Positions 61,467-64,000 of a stretch of 64,000 nt of DNA are shown in pieces. This DNA is from Maledivibacter halophilus (lineage in GTDB: Bacteria > Bacillota > Clostridia > Peptostreptococcales > Caminicellaceae). The notes below the pieces were generated by a model. The model worked only from the letters and a program-made list of their open reading frames with translations. It had not been told where the DNA came from and made no database searches. The stretch's first letter is position 1, and each line of letters opens with the position of its first letter. The stretch is from NCBI RefSeq assembly GCF_900167445.1, contig NZ_FUZT01000002.1, positions 62,001 through 126,000 on the forward strand, in the 5' to 3' direction. Position numbers and translations under genes: made by a program.

Positions 61467-62318
61467 ATGTTTGAATTTCCAGATAATCTTAGATTTAAAA
61501 TAGGAATTTATGTAGAAAATTTTGTTGAATGGTTAACAGAAAATTTTTCTTTTGTTTTTGACAGTATACAAGCCGGAGTTCTTTGGTTTTTATTAAAAGT
61601 TCAATCAGCATTGTTAATTGTTCCTTGGATTGTTGTTGTTATTCTTATTTTTCTATTAGGTTGGAAGGCTAAAAATTGGAAATATGGATTGACATTTGGA
61701 CTTATGGTATTTTTAATAGGAACTTTTGGATTATGGGATGAAATGATGTTAACATTGGCAATTGTCCTTACTTCAGTAATAATTTCATTGGTTTTTGGGA
61801 TACCAGTTGGCATACTAATAGCTTACAAGAAAAGAGCAGAATCTATCATAACCCCAATACTAGATGCTATGCAGACAATGCCTAGCTTCGTATATTTAAT
61901 ACCTGCTATAATGTTATTTGATCTTGGTACTGTTCCAGCAGTGTTTGCGACAACAATATATGCTCTTCCCCCTGTTATTAGACTTACAAATTTAGCAATA
62001 CAAAGAGTATCTAAAGAAATGGTTGAAGCATCTAATTCATTTGGAGCTTCACCATGGCAGACCCTAATAAAAGTAGAATTACCCCAGGCTCTTCCTACTA
62101 TTATGGCAGGAATAAATCAAACAACTATGATGGCAATGTCTATGGTTGTTGTAACATCCATGATTGGTGCCAAGGGACTTGGTATGAATGTTATGGTTGC
62201 CATTAATAGAATTGATATAGCAATGGGATTTGAAGCTGGTATTAGCATAGTATTTCTTGCAATTATTATTGACAGGTTAACCCAAGGGGTAGCCGATAGA
62301 TTTAAATATCCAGAATAA
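61467..62318 (+). CDS. Glycine betaine-type ABC transporter permease
   Basis: This 283-residue protein has five to six helices and the OpuAB/ProW motifs: DAMQTMPSFVYLIPAIMLF, PPVIRLTNLAIQ and EASNSFGASPWQTLIKVELPQALPTIMAGINQ (the EAA loop that docks the ATPase). It follows its binding protein and is 22 bp before the ATPase gene. GAGGG precedes the start. Confidence 0.94.
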   Translation: MFEFPDNLRFKIGIYVENFVEWLTENFSFVFDSIQAGVLWFLLKVQSALLIVPWIVVVILIFLLGWKAKNWKYGLTFGLMVFLIGTFGLWDEMMLTLAIVLTSVIISLVFGIPVGILIAYKKRAESIITPILDAMQTMPSFVYLIPAIMLFDLGTVPAVFATTIYALPPVIRLTNLAIQRVSKEMVEASNSFGASPWQTLIKVELPQALPTIMAGINQTTMMAMSMVVVTSMIGAKGLGMNVMVAINRIDIAMGFEAGISIVFLAIIIDRLTQGVADRFKYPE

Positions 62319-62340
62319 AAGGGATAGAAGGTGAGAATAT

Positions 62341-63513
62341 ATGAGCGTAAAAATAAAGGTTGAAAATCTATCTAAGATATTTGGTAAGAGTCCTAAAAAA
62401 ATATTAAAGAATTTAGAAGCAGGAATGAAAAAGGATGAAATTTTAAAGAAGACAGGACATGCTGTAGGTGTTAATAATGTAAGTTTTGAAGTTAATGATG
62501 GAGAGATTTTCGTCATAATGGGACTTTCTGGTAGTGGGAAGTCTACTTTAATTCGTTGTCTTAATTTACTTAATAGACCTACAAATGGAAAAATATTTGT
62601 GGATAATGAAAACATTGTAGAATACAGTAAGGCTGAACTTCAAAAATTCAGGCAAGAAAAGATTGCAATGGTGTTTCAGCATTTTGGATTGTTTAATCAT
62701 AGAACTGTAATTGGAAATATAGAATATGGATTAGAAATAAAGGGAATTCCTAAAATGGAAAGATATAAAATTGCTAAAGAAGCCCTAGAAATTGTAGGGC
62801 TTAAGGGGTGGGAAGATAGTATGATATTTGAGCTTAGTGGAGGTATGCAGCAAAGGGTAGGTCTTGCTAGAGCCCTTGCTAATTCTCCAGAAATATTACT
62901 AATGGATGAACCCTTTAGCGCACTAGACCCTTTGATTCGCAGAGATATGCATCTTGAACTTTTAGATATTCAATCCAAAATAAAAAAGACAATCATTTTT
63001 ATTACCCATGATGTTAATGAAGCCTTTAAACTAGGAGACAGAGTGGCCGTTATGAAGGATGGACAAATAGTTCAAATTGGTACACCGGAAGAAATCCTTA
63101 GTAATCCTTCAAATGAATATATAGAAGATTTTGTTAAGGATATAGATAGAACAAAGGTTTTAAGGGCAAAACATGTTATGAAGAAAGTAGGAGTAGTGGC
63201 ATCAATCAAAGATTCTCCGAAAGTTGCTATAAGACATATGGAAGATGTAGGAATATCCAGTATTTTTGTGGTTGGAAAATCAAGGGAAGTTCTTGGAATA
63301 GTGACTATTGATGATTGTTTAGAAGCAATTAAGGAAAAGCAGTCTTTAAAAGACATACTAAGGGATGATTTTATTACTACTGATGAGGAAACCTATGTAC
63401 AAGATCTTATACCAATGGCAGTAATTAGCAAGTTTCCTATAGTTGTAGTTGATGAAAATAAAAAACTGTCAGGTATAATACTAAGAGTATCTGTTTTATC
63501 ATCACTAGTATAA
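62341..63513 (+). CDS. Glycine betaine-type ABC transporter ATPase with tandem CBS domains
   Basis: This 390-residue protein has the OpuAA/ProV-specific N-terminal extension, Walker A GLSGSGKST, the Q-loop VFQHFG, signature LSGGMQQRVG, Walker B LLMDEPFSALD, and two C-terminal CBS domains (about 270-390). In OpuA the CBS pair senses ionic strength or cyclic-di-AMP and gates transport. GAAGGTGA precedes the ATG. It completes the operon, and a terminator follows. Confidence 0.95.
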   Translation: MSVKIKVENLSKIFGKSPKKILKNLEAGMKKDEILKKTGHAVGVNNVSFEVNDGEIFVIMGLSGSGKSTLIRCLNLLNRPTNGKIFVDNENIVEYSKAELQKFRQEKIAMVFQHFGLFNHRTVIGNIEYGLEIKGIPKMERYKIAKEALEIVGLKGWEDSMIFELSGGMQQRVGLARALANSPEILLMDEPFSALDPLIRRDMHLELLDIQSKIKKTIIFITHDVNEAFKLGDRVAVMKDGQIVQIGTPEEILSNPSNEYIEDFVKDIDRTKVLRAKHVMKKVGVVASIKDSPKVAIRHMEDVGISSIFVVGKSREVLGIVTIDDCLEAIKEKQSLKDILRDDFITTDEETYVQDLIPMAVISKFPIVVVDENKKLSGIILRVSVLSSLV

Positions 63514-63547
63514 GGGAATAAGTGCAATTAAATATTATAAATTTATA

Positions 63548-63588
63548 CAAAAGTCCAATTTCTAAATTAATTTAGAAATTGGCTTTTG
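63548..63588. terminator. Terminator of the betaine-type operon
   Basis: CCAATTTCTAAA (63555-63566) pairs with TTTAGAAATTGG (63571-63582), extended by CAAAAG and CTTTTG. It lies 35 bp after the ATPase stop. Confidence 0.75.
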
Positions 63589-63628
63589 CAGTATAATTAG
63601 ATTTAATATTTTTCTAAAAAGAATGATT

Positions 63629-63748
63629 TGAGCAAATTGCATAATTACCTTCTGTAAAAACTATCTACTACATATAGTTTTAAAATCTCCAAAGACATAT
63701 CATATATATTATGCAATTCTGCCAAGTTAGAATTATGTAATTTCCTCA
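63629..63748 (-). repeat. Family B repeat, copy 5 (120 bp, reversed)
   Basis: TGAGCAAATTGCATAATTAC to AATTATGTAATTTCCTCA; reverse complement matches the 16005 and 34510 copies at the same length. It fills the gap between the betaine operon and the minus-strand TrkA-C gene. Confidence 0.85.
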
Positions 63749-63810
63749 CCGAAATATTTAAAGTTAGAACTTGGAATTTAAAACGGTAAAAGTATTTATA
63801 AAGTTTTTTG

Positions 63811-64000
63811 CTAAGGTGTTATAAATTTTTCAACATTATGCCATACTCCATCGTTTCCTACGAAAACAATAGTATCATTGTCTTTAAAGTCAAAATTAGG
63901 ACCTGGAGATACTACGAGATAGCCATCGCGCTTTATACCTAAGATAGTTGCTTTTGTGTTTTGCCAAAATTTAGTATTGGCAATGGTTTTCCCTATGATG
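63811..64000 (-). CDS. TrkA-C domain protein, C-terminal 63 residues only
   Basis: The minus-strand frame opens at the right edge and ends at a TAG at 63811-63813. The visible residues (KTIANTKFWQNTKATILGIK, then LVVSPGP and DTIVFVG) match a TrkA-C/RCK_C ligand-binding domain. Such domains gate K+ channels or cation antiporters and bind cyclic-di-AMP in Firmicutes. The gene starts outside the window, so its full architecture is unknown. Confidence 0.8.
   Translation of the reverse strand, partial: IIGKTIANTKFWQNTKATILGIKRDGYLVVSPGPNFDFKDNDTIVFVGNDGVWHNVEKFITP

Overview
The window is very AT-rich DNA that reads as an anaerobic low-GC Firmicute of class Clostridia. The evidence is strong AGGAGG-type ribosome sites, frequent TTG and GTG starts, AGA/AGG arginine codons, an [FeFe] hydrogenase, pyruvate formate-lyase, a SleB-type spore-cortex hydrolase domain, three sigma-54 activators and many peptide and amino-acid catabolic genes. 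A peptide- or amino-acid-fermenting spore former (Tissierella or Sporanaerobacter-like) would fit, but I cannot name the species. I saw no rRNA, tRNA, CRISPR array, prophage or transposase gene.

Layout. 0-6.1 kb: the 3' end of an [FeFe] hydrogenase, a MATE exporter behind an attenuator-like leader, and pflB-pflA behind a ZTP (pfl-motif) riboswitch. 6.3-11.3 kb: a sigma-54 activator, a sigma-54 promoter, then an M20 amidohydrolase and a YfcC-type transporter. 11.5-21.5 kb: mixed housekeeping and transport genes (FAD oxidoreductase, soluble MCP, EamA, DUF421, MFS, M42 peptidase, split ThrE exporter, LysM/SleB protein) among many small palindromic repeats. 21.7-28 kb, minus strand: an orphan glycine-betaine-type binding protein, then a second sigma-54 activator whose downstream nhaC-iadA pair has a consensus sigma-54 promoter. 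28-34 kb: recQ, deoD, a third sigma-54 activator (PAS, Fis-type HTH) and a CstA-like protein lacking its N-terminus.

34.4-50 kb holds the most interesting region: a co-directional cluster of about 15 kb. It begins with a sigma-54 promoter, a long leader with a riboswitch-like fold and a terminator, then a D. gigas MOP-type molybdenum hydroxylase. Next come a multi-cluster Fe-S/flavin protein, a CxxC redox protein, a methyltransferase, a C-GCAxxG-C-C protein, a radical SAM protein and an AMP-dependent ligase. This matches the uncharacterised DVU_1553-1557 gene set of Desulfovibrio as I remember it. A second structured leader, whose terminator contains the ribosome site, precedes a FecCD-type ABC importer, a DUF364 protein, a THEP1-like NTPase and another methyltransferase. 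I infer a self-contained system that imports an oxyanion or metal, matures a molybdenum hydroxylase and feeds its electrons onward.

50-64 kb: an alpha/alpha-toroid-like protein, kynureninase, a WYL regulator, tandem DUF3841 genes, an AbgA-like hydrolase and an LCP protein. These are followed by a PLP-fold/GNAT fusion that lacks the PLP lysine, a complete betaine-type ABC operon, and the C-terminus of a TrkA-C protein at the right edge. The fusion gene, the betaine operon and the orphan binding protein at 22 kb share one palindromic operator, TTGACAACTT-N12/13-AAGTTGTCAA or a variant of it, so they probably form a regulon. Three families of short non-coding palindromic repeats (A about 187 bp, B 120 bp, C about 170-190 bp) fill many intergenic gaps.
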